In this document: positions 1 to 7,842 of the stretch, piece after piece
How positions within the stretch are numbered: position 1 is the first letter of the stretch
How the letters are laid out: every line of letters starts with the position of its first letter
DNA from: Pseudofrankia nepalensis
GTDB taxonomy: Bacteria; Actinomycetota; Actinomycetes; Frankiales; Frankiaceae
DNA length: 64,000 bases
NCBI RefSeq assembly: GCF_016786305.1
Contig: NZ_JADWYV010000003.1
Strand: one strand, 5' to 3'
Notes under the pieces: model-generated
What the model was told of the DNA's origin: nothing
Databases searched by the model: none
Seen by the model: only the letters and a program-made list of their open reading frames with translations
Translations under genes and position numbers: made by a program

Positions 1-200
1 CCCCGCGCCCACCCGCCGCCCCCGCGGGCGGCGGCGGGCCGACGGGCGGGCAGGACCCAGGAGCCGTCCGAGCACGCATGCCGGGACGCTCTCGTGAATC
101 CCGCTCTTCCGGCCGTTCAGCCGTCCGGCTGTCCCGACCGTCCGGCTATCGTCCGCGGCCGACGACTCGCGGTGCGCGCATAGCCCCGCCAGGCGGGTTT

Positions 201-313
201 GGCCCCGACGAGCGGCTGGTCATGACCTGTGGGGCGTTCGATCATGATCCCAGACGCTGTGGTGCCGAAAACCTTCCTATTTGGCGCCACAGCCCATGGA
301 CCGATCCCAGGAC
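201..313. repeat. Dispersed 113-bp repeat, copy 1
   Basis: This stretch recurs at 13340-13452 with the same length and about six substitutions. It holds an inverted repeat, GTGGTGCC at the left and GGCGCCAC at the right, around a short loop. In the other copy the right arm is GGCACCAC, so the stem pairs in both copies (one wobble here, perfect there). Read on the minus strand, both copies translate to nearly the same peptide with no credible start. I treat it as a structured interspersed repeat rather than a gene. Confidence 0.85.
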
Positions 314-381
314 GGCCGGCCACCAGCGATGTTCATCGCCCCATGTGGCCGGCCAACGACGGACCTCGGAACTCATGGGTG

Positions 382-636
382 TGTCCCGTGGAGCTGCCGG
401 GTCGAGAGAAGATCGCCGATCACCTGGCCCACGTCGACCAGGAGCTGGCCGCCGCCATCGCCGCGGGACTCGGGCTGCCCAATCGCCGCGGGGCTCGGGC
501 TGCCGAGCCGACGGCGCGGGTGGTCAGCCACGACCGGAGTTCACCCGCGCCGAGCATGGCGGGCCAGTCGCGCTCCGCCGCGACCCGCGTGATCGTCGTG
601 CTCGCGGCGGACGGCATCGGCCGACGCGGCGGGTAG
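382..636 (+). pseudogene. C-terminal fragment of a large-subunit (HPII-type) catalase
   Basis: The reading frame ends at 636 and contains KIADHLAHVDQELAAAIAAG followed by a segment SPAPSMAGQ and then VIVVLAADGIG. This order matches the end of the catalase core and the start of the flavodoxin-like C-terminal domain of clade II catalases, where SPALSM and a VLVADG strand are typical. The heme-binding body is absent, there is no start codon in a sensible place, and the dispersed repeat lies just upstream. It is therefore a decayed remnant. The assignment rests on motif memory only. Confidence 0.5.
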
Positions 637-1069
637 CCGGCGCCGACGAGCCCACGGGCGAACCAACTACGTCACGTAGCAGTCGGCGCGCAAATCATCC
701 GCCCGCCAACAACCGGGACCCGCGCCGATACTTTCCCGTAACACTCCGAGAGTTTCAGGCGCCGGAAACGCCGCCGTTACCTTTCAACGTGCCAGAAATA
801 CCCCGGCCGTCGGCGCCGGTCGACGCGCCCCTGCCTCCCGGCCGGCCGGGAGCGCCAGTCCAACGGCGGTCATCCATGTGACACAGGTCACACAGGTACC
901 CAGTTTTCGGAACCCTTGAGAACTGGGCGGCTGACGTGCGAACATTTCGGTCAACCCCCCCGCTCATCGACACGGGCATCGTCGCGTCGCGTCCACGTCC
1001 GGGCACGGGTCAATCCAGTTCTTCACGCGCCGGAAAGGCGCGTGCTCGCTGCTGTTCCGCCATGGGTGG
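637..1069. other. Intergenic, no gene seen
   Basis: No frame here has convincing codon bias with a ribosome binding site. A short direct repeat of CACAGGT lies near 882-896. The stretch probably holds the promoter of the glycosyltransferase gene that starts at about 1070. Confidence 0.5.
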
Positions 1070-3091
1070 ATGTCGACGGGTGGCATGAACAAGGTTGAGA
1101 CTGTCGTCATTAACTGGAAACGTCCAGGAAATGTTCAGCGGATCGTGGAGGCGCTGCGCGCGCAGACCACCCCGTGCACGGTGACTGTATGTGACACCCA
1201 TCTGGACGACCAATACGCGCTGTCCGAAGCGACGCTGGTCGGCGCGGACCGGGTGTACCGCTGGGGGCATAACACCGGGCCGTACTCCCGGTTCGTGCCG
1301 CTGGCCGCCTACGACCATGAGTACACCTTCTTCATCGATGACGACATGCTGCCCGGGACCCGCTGCGTCGAGCACCTCGTCGCCACGGCCGACGCGCTGC
1401 CCGGCTTCGGCACGATCGGCCAGATGGGCCGGATCATCCCGTCGGACGGCCGCTACAAGGCGCGCGACATCGCCCGGCTGCCCCGGGCACGCGAGATCGA
1501 CATCCTGGTCCGGGGCTTCTTCGTCCGCACCCGCAACCTGCACCACGTGGCCCAGCTGCGCTGGCTGATGAACTACACGCACGAGCAGGTGCCCGAGGAC
1601 GACATGTTGCTCTGCGTCGCGATGCGGCTGTGCGCCGGCCTGCGCAACTACCTGACCCCGGCCGACCCCGACCCCGAGACGCTCATGAACCGGACCGAGC
1701 TGCCGGACCCGCACGCGCTGCACCGCCGGCCCGACCACCTCCAGCGACGGGTGGACTTCATGCTCGCCGCCCGGGCGATCGGCTGGCTCCCGGTGAACCC
1801 GGCGCCGACGACCCCCAGGCAGTTCGCCCACCCCGAGGGCACGCACGCGAACGGCGCCGACCGTGCCTCGTCCAAGGACCACGCCCTGTCCAACGGCCAC
1901 GGTTCGTCGAACGGCCACGGTTCATTCAACGGCCACGGGTCGTCCAACGGCCACGGGTCGTCCAACGGCCACGGGTCGTCCAACGACCACATCCCGTCCA
2001 ACGACCACATCCCGTCGAACGGCGACACCCCCCTGAACGGCCGCACCTCGCTGAACGGCCATGTCCTTTCGAACGGCCATGCGTCACCGAACGGCCATGT
2101 GTCACCGAACGGCCGCTCCTCATCGAACGGCGGCGCGTCGCCGAACGGTGACGGCCACGCCGCCGGGCACGCGTTGGCGCCCGGCATTGGCGGCCCCAAC
2201 GGCCTGGGCTCGGCCACGGCCCTCCAGGCCGGCGGAGCCACCTCGCGGCCCACCCCGGGGAACGGCCTGGCCAGGCGGAACGGCAACGGCAACGGCACGT
2301 CATCCAAGCGTGACGCGGCGGCCGCCCCGAGCGGACCGGACCGGCGCGGCAGGCGGTCGGTGGACCGCGGCGTGGTCTACCTGGCGCTCGGTGAGAGCTA
2401 CGCCCAGCTCGTCACCGACAGCGCCCGCACCCTGCGCCTGCACGGCTATGACGGACCGGTGCGGGTCGTCACCGACTCGCCGAGCCACGACCTCACCGAC
2501 CTCGAATGCGAGACGATGGTCGTCGGCGGTCTCCCCGGTGGGTTCGCCTCCCGGTTCCACAAGACCCAGCTCTATCGCTGGTCGTTCGAGCGCACCTTGT
2601 TCCTCGACGCCGACACCATTGTCATCTCCTCGGTCGACGAGGTCTGGGAACTGCTGCGCGGCCACGACGTGGCCATGGCGCCGGACATGCACCCCTCGGT
2701 CGCCGACGTCCTCGAGCGCAGCGTCAACGACCCGACCCGCCGCGCGCCCGAATACCAGCTGATGCGCGACCTCGGGCTGATCGACCGTCGCTACTACAAC
2801 AGTGGCGTCATGCTGTTCGACCAGGGCCCGCGGGTTGCCCGGATGTTCGACCTGTGGCATCAGGAGTGGAACCGGTTCGGCGGCGAGGACCAGCTCGCCC
2901 TCGTGCGCGCGATCGCCGCCACCGGGACGCGGGTGTCCACCCTCGACTCGGCCTGGAACCGCAGGCCGAAGGCTTTCTCCTCGGTCGATGAGGCGCGCGC
3001 CGCGGGCGTCCACATCCTGCATTTCCTGTCCCGGCAACGCCCGTTGCTCAACCAGGCCTACCTCGGCGTCGTCGCCGAATATCTCGGCTGA
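1070..3091 (+). CDS. Two-domain glycosyltransferase: GT2-like, repeat linker, GT8-like
   Basis: The protein has 673 residues. Residues about 6-260 form a GT-A fold of the GT2 type (TVVINWKRP start, FIDDDM as the DxD metal motif near residue 92). Residues about 265-400 are a low-complexity linker built on NGHGSS/NGHVSP units that reflects a tandem DNA repeat at about 1880-2140. Residues about 408-673 are a second GT-A domain of the GT8/glycogenin-like type (VYLALGESYAQLV, FLDADT as DxD near residue 513). The two domains may add two sugars in sequence to a cell-surface glycan; the acceptor is unknown. ATG 1085 is an alternative start, and neither has a well-spaced Shine-Dalgarno. It stands alone, with the next genes convergent. 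Confidence 0.8.
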   Translation: MSTGGMNKVETVVINWKRPGNVQRIVEALRAQTTPCTVTVCDTHLDDQYALSEATLVGADRVYRWGHNTGPYSRFVPLAAYDHEYTFFIDDDMLPGTRCVEHLVATADALPGFGTIGQMGRIIPSDGRYKARDIARLPRAREIDILVRGFFVRTRNLHHVAQLRWLMNYTHEQVPEDDMLLCVAMRLCAGLRNYLTPADPDPETLMNRTELPDPHALHRRPDHLQRRVDFMLAARAIGWLPVNPAPTTPRQFAHPEGTHANGADRASSKDHALSNGHGSSNGHGSFNGHGSSNGHGSSNGHGSSNDHIPSNDHIPSNGDTPLNGRTSLNGHVLSNGHASPNGHVSPNGRSSSNGGASPNGDGHAAGHALAPGIGGPNGLGSATALQAGGATSRPTPGNGLARRNGNGNGTSSKRDAAAAPSGPDRRGRRSVDRGVVYLALGESYAQLVTDSARTLRLHGYDGPVRVVTDSPSHDLTDLECETMVVGGLPGGFASRFHKTQLYRWSFERTLFLDADTIVISSVDEVWELLRGHDVAMAPDMHPSVADVLERSVNDPTRRAPEYQLMRDLGLIDRRYYNSGVMLFDQGPRVARMFDLWHQEWNRFGGEDQLALVRAIAATGTRVSTLDSAWNRRPKAFSSVDEARAAGVHILHFLSRQRPLLNQAYLGVVAEYLG

Positions 3092-3141
3092 CCCTCGGTC
3101 ACCATGCCGGTCGCGAAAAATTCCAGGCGTGAGCGCCGAAG

Positions 3142-3390
3142 TCATCTCTTGGCGCTCACGCCCAACAACACGGGTTCATCCGGCCCGGGCGCCTCTTCGA
3201 TCGCGGGATCGACTTCCTCGTGAGGATCGACTCCGGGCGGGATCGACTCCGGCCAGCCGCCGATCTTCGCCGCGGCGACCGGACCGCCCAGAGCGGCGTC
3301 AGGCGTGAACTCCGCCGGGTCCGCCCGGAAGTATCCCGGAGGGCGGCGGCTGTCGCCAGGCCAGGGACAGCCGCCGGCGACAGGAGATGG
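3142..3390 (-). pseudogene. Coding-like segment without a start codon
   Basis: The frame ending with TGA at 3142 shows strong GC3 bias over its last 70 codons and would encode a proline- and acid-rich tail (ends VLLGVSAKR). Going upstream it runs into the frame-shifted interior of the 57-codon gene at 3392-3565 without an ATG, GTG or TTG of its own. It may be the displaced tail of that gene after a frameshift, or a remnant. No family is recognised. Confidence 0.3.
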
Positions 3391-3391
3391 A

Positions 3392-3565
3392 TTACTGGTG
3401 CAGCTCGTCGTACTTGGAGTCCTGGAGGGAACGGATCGACCACTCCAGGCGCGTGTCGGCGACATCGCGCCGCTCCTCCAGCACGCGCAGCAGGACCAGT
3501 AGAAAGACGGTTCCAAGCGCCAGTAGCAGCGCCAGGATGAGCGTCACGACATAGAACTCCATCAT
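3392..3565 (-). CDS. 57-residue single-pass membrane protein
   Basis: The gene starts ATG-ATG at 3565, preceded by GGGGAGG at ideal spacing, the strongest ribosome site in this neighbourhood. Residues 5-28 are an uninterrupted hydrophobic helix (FYVVTLILALLLALGTVFLL). Residues 29-57 are charged and probably helical, with RVLEERRDVADTRLEWSIRS. It sits 50 bp downstream of the PurA-like gene on the same strand and is probably the last gene of that transcript. No family is recognised. A small membrane anchor or regulator for the upstream proteins is only a guess. Confidence 0.6.
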   Translation of the reverse strand: MMEFYVVTLILALLLALGTVFLLVLLRVLEERRDVADTRLEWSIRSLQDSKYDELHQ

Positions 3566-3614
3566 GGTTGTACCTCCCCGTACACCTGCGATGCCCGGAT
3601 GGGCTGGTTCGTGC

Positions 3615-5102
3615 CTAGTGCTTGTCTCGGTTGCGTGGTCCAAAGGAACGGATGGAAATCGGGGCGCCGCACACCTCGGCGACCAGCGCCGGCCAGTCGC
3701 CGTCTCCCGGCACCTCGCCGTCTTCCGGCACTTCGTCGTCTCCTGGCATTTCCTCCAACACCGGCCGGGCGCGCAGCAGGTACGCGGTACGCGCCGCGGA
3801 GCGGGCGAGGTCACCCGCCGGACCGGGCACGAGCCGACGCGTCCGCCCCCACCCCTCACCGGCCGGCGCCCCGCCGAGCCTCGGCCGGCCGGGTGCCGGA
3901 CCGGGCAGACCGTCAGCGTCCGCTCCACCAGACTGATCGGCGAGACCGGGCGTGATGTCATCAAAATCGGCGAAGTCGGTGCCCGCCTCGATGTCATACG
4001 CGCGACACACGGCGAGCGGGTGGCCCGCGCCCGGCCCGAGGCGGCGGTGGCCCGATTCTGGCCCGAGGCGGCGCAGGCGGGCCGGGGCGTCGAGGTGGGT
4101 GAGCGCCACCGCGTCCACCCCGCCGGCGACGTCCACGGCGTACCGGTGGGCGACGGCGTCGAAGTGCCCGACCCGAAACGCCCCCTGCCAACGGCCGGTC
4201 ACGTTGTGCCGGTCCGGCAGCGCCGCCGTGAGCGCGGCGTCCTCGGTGACCAGCGGCCCGGCGCCGTGCCGGGTGGTGTAGGTACGCAGCACGCCCAGCC
4301 GCGTCGCCTCGCCGCTCATCCCGGCGTCGGCCAGCAGCTTCTCCGCGTTCGCGAACGTCGTCGTCGACCAGGTGGTGTACGGATGGAAGCCGTGCCACTC
4401 GTCGAGCAGCACGCCCTGCGCCCCCTCGAACACGACCGGCGCCGCGCGCAGCAGGTCGGCGAGGTACCGGTCGTCGACCAGGCGCACGGCCCGCGCGAAC
4501 GCGCCGAACGCGGCGACGCAGTCGTCGACCGGCGGGACGGGAAGCGGGCCGAGCTCGGCCGTCAGCCGGTCGCGCAGCTCGGCCAGCAGCCGGCGAAGGC
4601 GCGCCGGGCGCGCGCAGTCACGTGCCCGCGGCGCGTCCTCCGGATGGGCGAGGGCATAGGCGGCGGTCTCCCCGATGCCCATCCCGCACGACCCGTGCCG
4701 CCCGTCGCCCCGGGCGGACTCCCGGGCCCGGTTCGCGGCGGCGTGGTACGGGGTGATGACCAGGGCGTCCCGGTGCGTGGTGAGCGCCGCGAACGGGTCG
4801 GCCACGCCGAGGGCCACGAGGTGGTCGGCCTCCGCGGCCAGCGCCAGCGGGTCGACCAGGACGTGCCGCGAGAGGTGGGTCGGCACGCCGGCGAGCGTGC
4901 CCGACCCGAACTGCGCGAACGTGTGGTGGCGGCCGTCGTCGGTGACGACGTTGTGCGCCGCCTGCGCGCCGCCGTTGAACCTGACGACCGCCCCGACCGG
5001 CCGGCCGGCCGCCGCGCCGACCCGGCACAGGTGGTCGACGATCGTCCCCTTGCCGGCGTCGCCGAAACCGAGGTCGACGACCATCGAGTGCCTGGGTCGC
5101 AT
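3615..5102 (-). CDS. Adenylosuccinate synthetase-like protein (divergent PurA paralogue)
   Basis: The protein has 495 residues and the PurA family signature in order: GFGDAGKGT at about residues 12-20 (family GDEGKGK, so the E is A), RFNGGAQAAHNV (family RYQGGNNAGHT, catalytic His kept), FEGAQGVLLD, and TTRHGAGPLVTED (family TRVGSGPFPTE). The catalytic Asp and His of the family are present, so GTP-dependent ligation of a nucleobase to an amino acid is plausible. The C-terminal 110 residues are low-complexity and longer than usual. GGGAGGAAGG precedes ATG 5102. It lies in a minus-strand set with a NrtR-like regulator, which suggests a specialised paralogue rather than the housekeeping purA. 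Confidence 0.75.
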   Translation of the reverse strand: MRPRHSMVVDLGFGDAGKGTIVDHLCRVGAAAGRPVGAVVRFNGGAQAAHNVVTDDGRHHTFAQFGSGTLAGVPTHLSRHVLVDPLALAAEADHLVALGVADPFAALTTHRDALVITPYHAAANRARESARGDGRHGSCGMGIGETAAYALAHPEDAPRARDCARPARLRRLLAELRDRLTAELGPLPVPPVDDCVAAFGAFARAVRLVDDRYLADLLRAAPVVFEGAQGVLLDEWHGFHPYTTWSTTTFANAEKLLADAGMSGEATRLGVLRTYTTRHGAGPLVTEDAALTAALPDRHNVTGRWQGAFRVGHFDAVAHRYAVDVAGGVDAVALTHLDAPARLRRLGPESGHRRLGPGAGHPLAVCRAYDIEAGTDFADFDDITPGLADQSGGADADGLPGPAPGRPRLGGAPAGEGWGRTRRLVPGPAGDLARSAARTAYLLRARPVLEEMPGDDEVPEDGEVPGDGDWPALVAEVCGAPISIRSFGPRNRDKH

Positions 5103-5143
5103 GGGGGCCTTCCTCCCTCGTACTGTCCCGGTGGCCCGGTCCT

Positions 5144-5216
5144 GGTGGTGACCTGCTCCTGGTGGTGACCTGTTCTGGCGGTGACCTGTTCTGGCGGTGA
5201 CCTGTTCTGGCGGTGA
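5144..5216. repeat. 16-bp tandem repeat
   Basis: About four and a half copies of GGYGGTGACCTGYTCT lie head to tail between the vWA gene and the PurA-like gene. The two central copies are identical, so the array is recent. It occupies most of the 138-bp gap between the genes. Confidence 0.85.
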
Positions 5217-5240
5217 GGCGGGACGGGACGCCGGCGCGGC

Positions 5241-6239
5241 TCAGAGCCGGCCGATGCCTCCGGTGCCCAGGCGAGCCGGCGGCCGGCTCCCGAGGCCGGT
5301 CGACGGCCGGGGGTCGTCGACGGGGCCGGGACGCATCCTGGCCAGCGCCTTGCCGACGGGCGCGACGGCGGCGTCCGCGCCGATGTCGCGCAGGTCGTCG
5401 AGGCCTTCGTCGAGGTCGATCGAGTCTTCGAGGATCCCGATGGTCAGCGCGATCGTCTCGCAGGCGAGCCCCAGGTCGTCGAGCTCGATCACCCGCTCGC
5501 CGAGCAGCTTGCGCCAGGTCTCGAGCACCGCGCTCTCGTGCGCGTGGTAGGCGCCCGCCGGGATGATGAAGAAGACGTGGAACGTCTCCGTCAGCTCCGC
5601 GAGCATCTTCTCGGTGGGAATGCTGCCCTGCAGCAGGTCACCGGTGAGGGTCTCGACCTGGCCGCGGTCCACCGTCTTGTACGGCTTCTCGTCGCCGATG
5701 ATGAACAGGTAGCCCTTCCGGCCGCGCTTCTCCCAGCAGTCCAGCGCGGTGTGGCGGGCCATGAAGTACATGGCCAGCTCGTACGACTCCTTGACCTGGC
5801 CGCCGCCGCCACCCTCGAGGATGATGTTGCCGAGCTGCTCGTCCATCCGGTTGTCCGACTCGAACTGGCCTACCTGCAGCGGGACCCGGTCGCAGTGCGC
5901 GTCCCCGATCGCGCCGAACATGATCTGCGGGTGCTCGACGTAGCCCTTGCGCAGCAGCAGACCGAACAGCGCGGGCAGCTTGGCCTGCAGGTCGCGCGGC
6001 ACCGAGCCCATCGAGCCGGTGACGTCGAACAGCACCGCGATCGCCTGCGACGTCGGGTGCTCGTCCGAGTCGCGGCTCTCCCGAAGTCCGACGCCGTACG
6101 GGTCCAGGTCCGGGTGGGCCTTCATCGCCCGGCCGGCGCCGCGCATCCGGTCGCTGTAGTCAAAGGCGCTCTTGCCGGCGCCGCGCCGATAGCTCGCCGC
6201 CGCCGAGTAGACGTTTGTCGACCAGCTGCCACTGCCCAT
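5241..6239 (-). CDS. von Willebrand factor A (vWA) domain protein
   Basis: The protein has 332 residues. A 65-residue N-terminal segment (SAFDYSDRMRG) leads into a vWA domain at about residues 66-270. The MIDAS metal site is visible as DVTGSMGS starting at residue 72, with IGDAHCD and IGDEKP as the later acidic loops. A glycine run (GGGGG) lies mid-domain, and the last 60 residues are disordered. There is no signal peptide or membrane helix, so it is cytoplasmic. Domains of this kind are metal-dependent protein-binding modules, often paired with ATPases or kinases. It lies between the J-domain/pseudokinase gene and the PurA-like gene, on the same strand. Confidence 0.8.
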   Translation of the reverse strand: MGSGSWSTNVYSAAASYRRGAGKSAFDYSDRMRGAGRAMKAHPDLDPYGVGLRESRDSDEHPTSQAIAVLFDVTGSMGSVPRDLQAKLPALFGLLLRKGYVEHPQIMFGAIGDAHCDRVPLQVGQFESDNRMDEQLGNIILEGGGGGQVKESYELAMYFMARHTALDCWEKRGRKGYLFIIGDEKPYKTVDRGQVETLTGDLLQGSIPTEKMLAELTETFHVFFIIPAGAYHAHESAVLETWRKLLGERVIELDDLGLACETIALTIGILEDSIDLDEGLDDLRDIGADAAVAPVGKALARMRPGPVDDPRPSTGLGSRPPARLGTGGIGRL

Positions 6240-6321
6240 GACGAGCCTCCAGAAATATGGCGGGGAATTGAAAGGAACGATTGGAGAGAACGGCGCGCGG
6301 CCGCCAGGGCCGCCGGTTTCG

Positions 6322-6373
6322 CGCGGAGGGTGAGCCGAGGGCGGAATCGCGGAGGGTGAGCCGAGGGCGGAAT
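6322..6373. repeat. 26-bp perfect tandem duplication
   Basis: Two identical 26-bp units (6322-6347 and 6348-6373, starting CGCGGAGGGTGAGCC) lie directly upstream of the vWA gene, in the 184-bp gap between it and the J-domain gene. Confidence 0.85.
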
Positions 6374-6423
6374 GAGGAGCGGTGGGCGGAGGGGCCGGGT
6401 CAGGCAGGCCGCGGGAATGTCCG

Positions 6424-7842
6424 TCAGGGAGACGGACTGGGCATGGTGAACGGACGGAAACGGCGCGGGCCGTAGATCCGGCCCAGTAGTTCGTCGAGCT
6501 CGGCGAGCAGCCGCCAGGCGTCGTCCGGCCGCATCGACGGCGAGGGCAGCAGGCAGCCCGTCAGGAACCGGCGGATCGGCGCCGGGACGGCGCCGCCGAG
6601 CCGGGCCGGGTCGGCGGAGCCCAGCAGGTAGGACACGCAGCGGCTGGCGAGCGCGATGTCGGTCGCGGCGCCCGGCGGCTCGCGGCGGGCCACCTCCGGT
6701 GGGTACCAGTCGGCGTACGCCTCGACCAGGGCCGGGATCCGCCGGCTCGGGTCGTCGGCGCCCCCGGCGCGGGGCTGGACGCCGACGACCGCCCCGTCGG
6801 CTGGGTCGGGGACGGCGCTGTAGCACCAGTCGACGAGGACGAGGCCGTGCTGGGCCGGGTGGATGAGGACGTGCTCCGGCAGGACCGCGCCATGCGCCAC
6901 CCCGGCCCGGTGCGCGTAGCCGATCGCCACCAGCAGCCGGCGCCACATCCAGGCGACGTCGCGGGGATCCAGCCCGGCCGGGTAGGCGGCGCGCGCCTGG
7001 GCCAGCGTGACGAAGTCGTCGGGCCGGCCGAGCTCGCGGTTGCGTGACGACGGCGAGGGCACCCGGGGGGAAAGGCCTCCCAGCAGGCCCAGCACGTTCG
7101 CCCGGCGGGTGGCGCCCGGGGCCTGGCCCTCCCGGAACCGGACCGTGTCCACCAGCCTCGGCACGTAGGCGGCGTACCGGGGGTCGCCCAGCCGGGCGAG
7201 CCGTCGCAGGGCCGCCGCCTCCCGCGCGACCAGGTCGTCGTCGCCCGCCGATCGCGCGATCTTCACCACACAGCGCGACTCGTCGGTGCCGGCCATGCCG
7301 TCGGCCGGCACCACACGCGCGACCCGGTACAGGGTGGCGATCTCGCAACAGGCCGACGCCCGGCCGCCGGCACGGTCGTGGCGCGCGCCGACGGTGTAGG
7401 CGGCCCCGCCGCGACCGACGAGGACCATCCCCTCCCGGGCGGCCACGTCCCGGTCAGCCGGGCCGCGGCCGGCAGGGCCGCGGCCGGCCGCGCCGCGCGC
7501 CGGCGCGCTGGCGGCGGCGCGCTGGTGGGCCTCCCACAGCTCGGTGAGCCGGGCGAACGCCCGCGCCGCCTCCGGCCGCCGGCCGGCCGGGGCGACGTCC
7601 GGGTGCGCCAGCCGCGCCATCTCGCGATACGCGCGGCGGGCGGCGCGGCGGGCCGCGTCGGGATCGCGGTCCTCGCCCGGCTCGGCGGGGCCGAACAGCG
7701 CGCGTTCGCCGAGCCCCTGGCGCAGCAGGAGGTCGATCACCTCGTCCAGTGAGGTCGGCCGCCGCGGGCCGGGCATGGGGCGGGCGGCGTCCTGGGCGAC
7801 CGTTCCCGCTCCCGGGAAGATCGTCGAACCTGGCTGCCTCAT
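6424..7842 (-). CDS. J-domain protein fused to a protein-kinase-like domain (probable pseudokinase)
   Basis: ATG 7842 overlaps the stop of the upstream Nudix gene as ATGA, giving 472 residues. Residues about 40-100 form a J-like domain with YREMARLAHPDVAP carrying the HPD tripeptide. Residues about 130-470 resemble a kinase fold: VVKIARS holds the lysine, AREAAALRRLA the helix-C glutamate, VAHGAVLPEHVLI replaces the HRDxxxxN loop, and LVLVDWCYS replaces DFG. The catalytic Asp and Asn of the loop are missing while the DFG Asp remains, so it is probably a pseudokinase or an unusual nucleotide binder. A much longer in-frame extension towards 8556 lies inside the Nudix gene and is rejected. Confidence 0.75.
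   Translation of the reverse strand: MRQPGSTIFPGAGTVAQDAARPMPGPRRPTSLDEVIDLLLRQGLGERALFGPAEPGEDRDPDAARRAARRAYREMARLAHPDVAPAGRRPEAARAFARLTELWEAHQRAAASAPARGAAGRGPAGRGPADRDVAAREGMVLVGRGGAAYTVGARHDRAGGRASACCEIATLYRVARVVPADGMAGTDESRCVVKIARSAGDDDLVAREAAALRRLARLGDPRYAAYVPRLVDTVRFREGQAPGATRRANVLGLLGGLSPRVPSPSSRNRELGRPDDFVTLAQARAAYPAGLDPRDVAWMWRRLLVAIGYAHRAGVAHGAVLPEHVLIHPAQHGLVLVDWCYSAVPDPADGAVVGVQPRAGGADDPSRRIPALVEAYADWYPPEVARREPPGAATDIALASRCVSYLLGSADPARLGGAVPAPIRRFLTGCLLPSPSMRPDDAWRLLAELDELLGRIYGPRRFRPFTMPSPSP

Noticed and set aside
78..881. 267-codon frame at the left end
   Set aside because: It is arginine/proline-rich, lacks a ribosome site and runs through the repeat and the catalase remnant in another frame.
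1861..2150. CRISPR-like direct repeats
   Set aside because: They are in-frame 18-bp repeats encoding the NGH linker of the glycosyltransferase.
3564..5168. A 534-codon plus-strand frame
   Set aside because: It is the antisense shadow of the PurA-like gene, which has the family motifs and a ribosome site.
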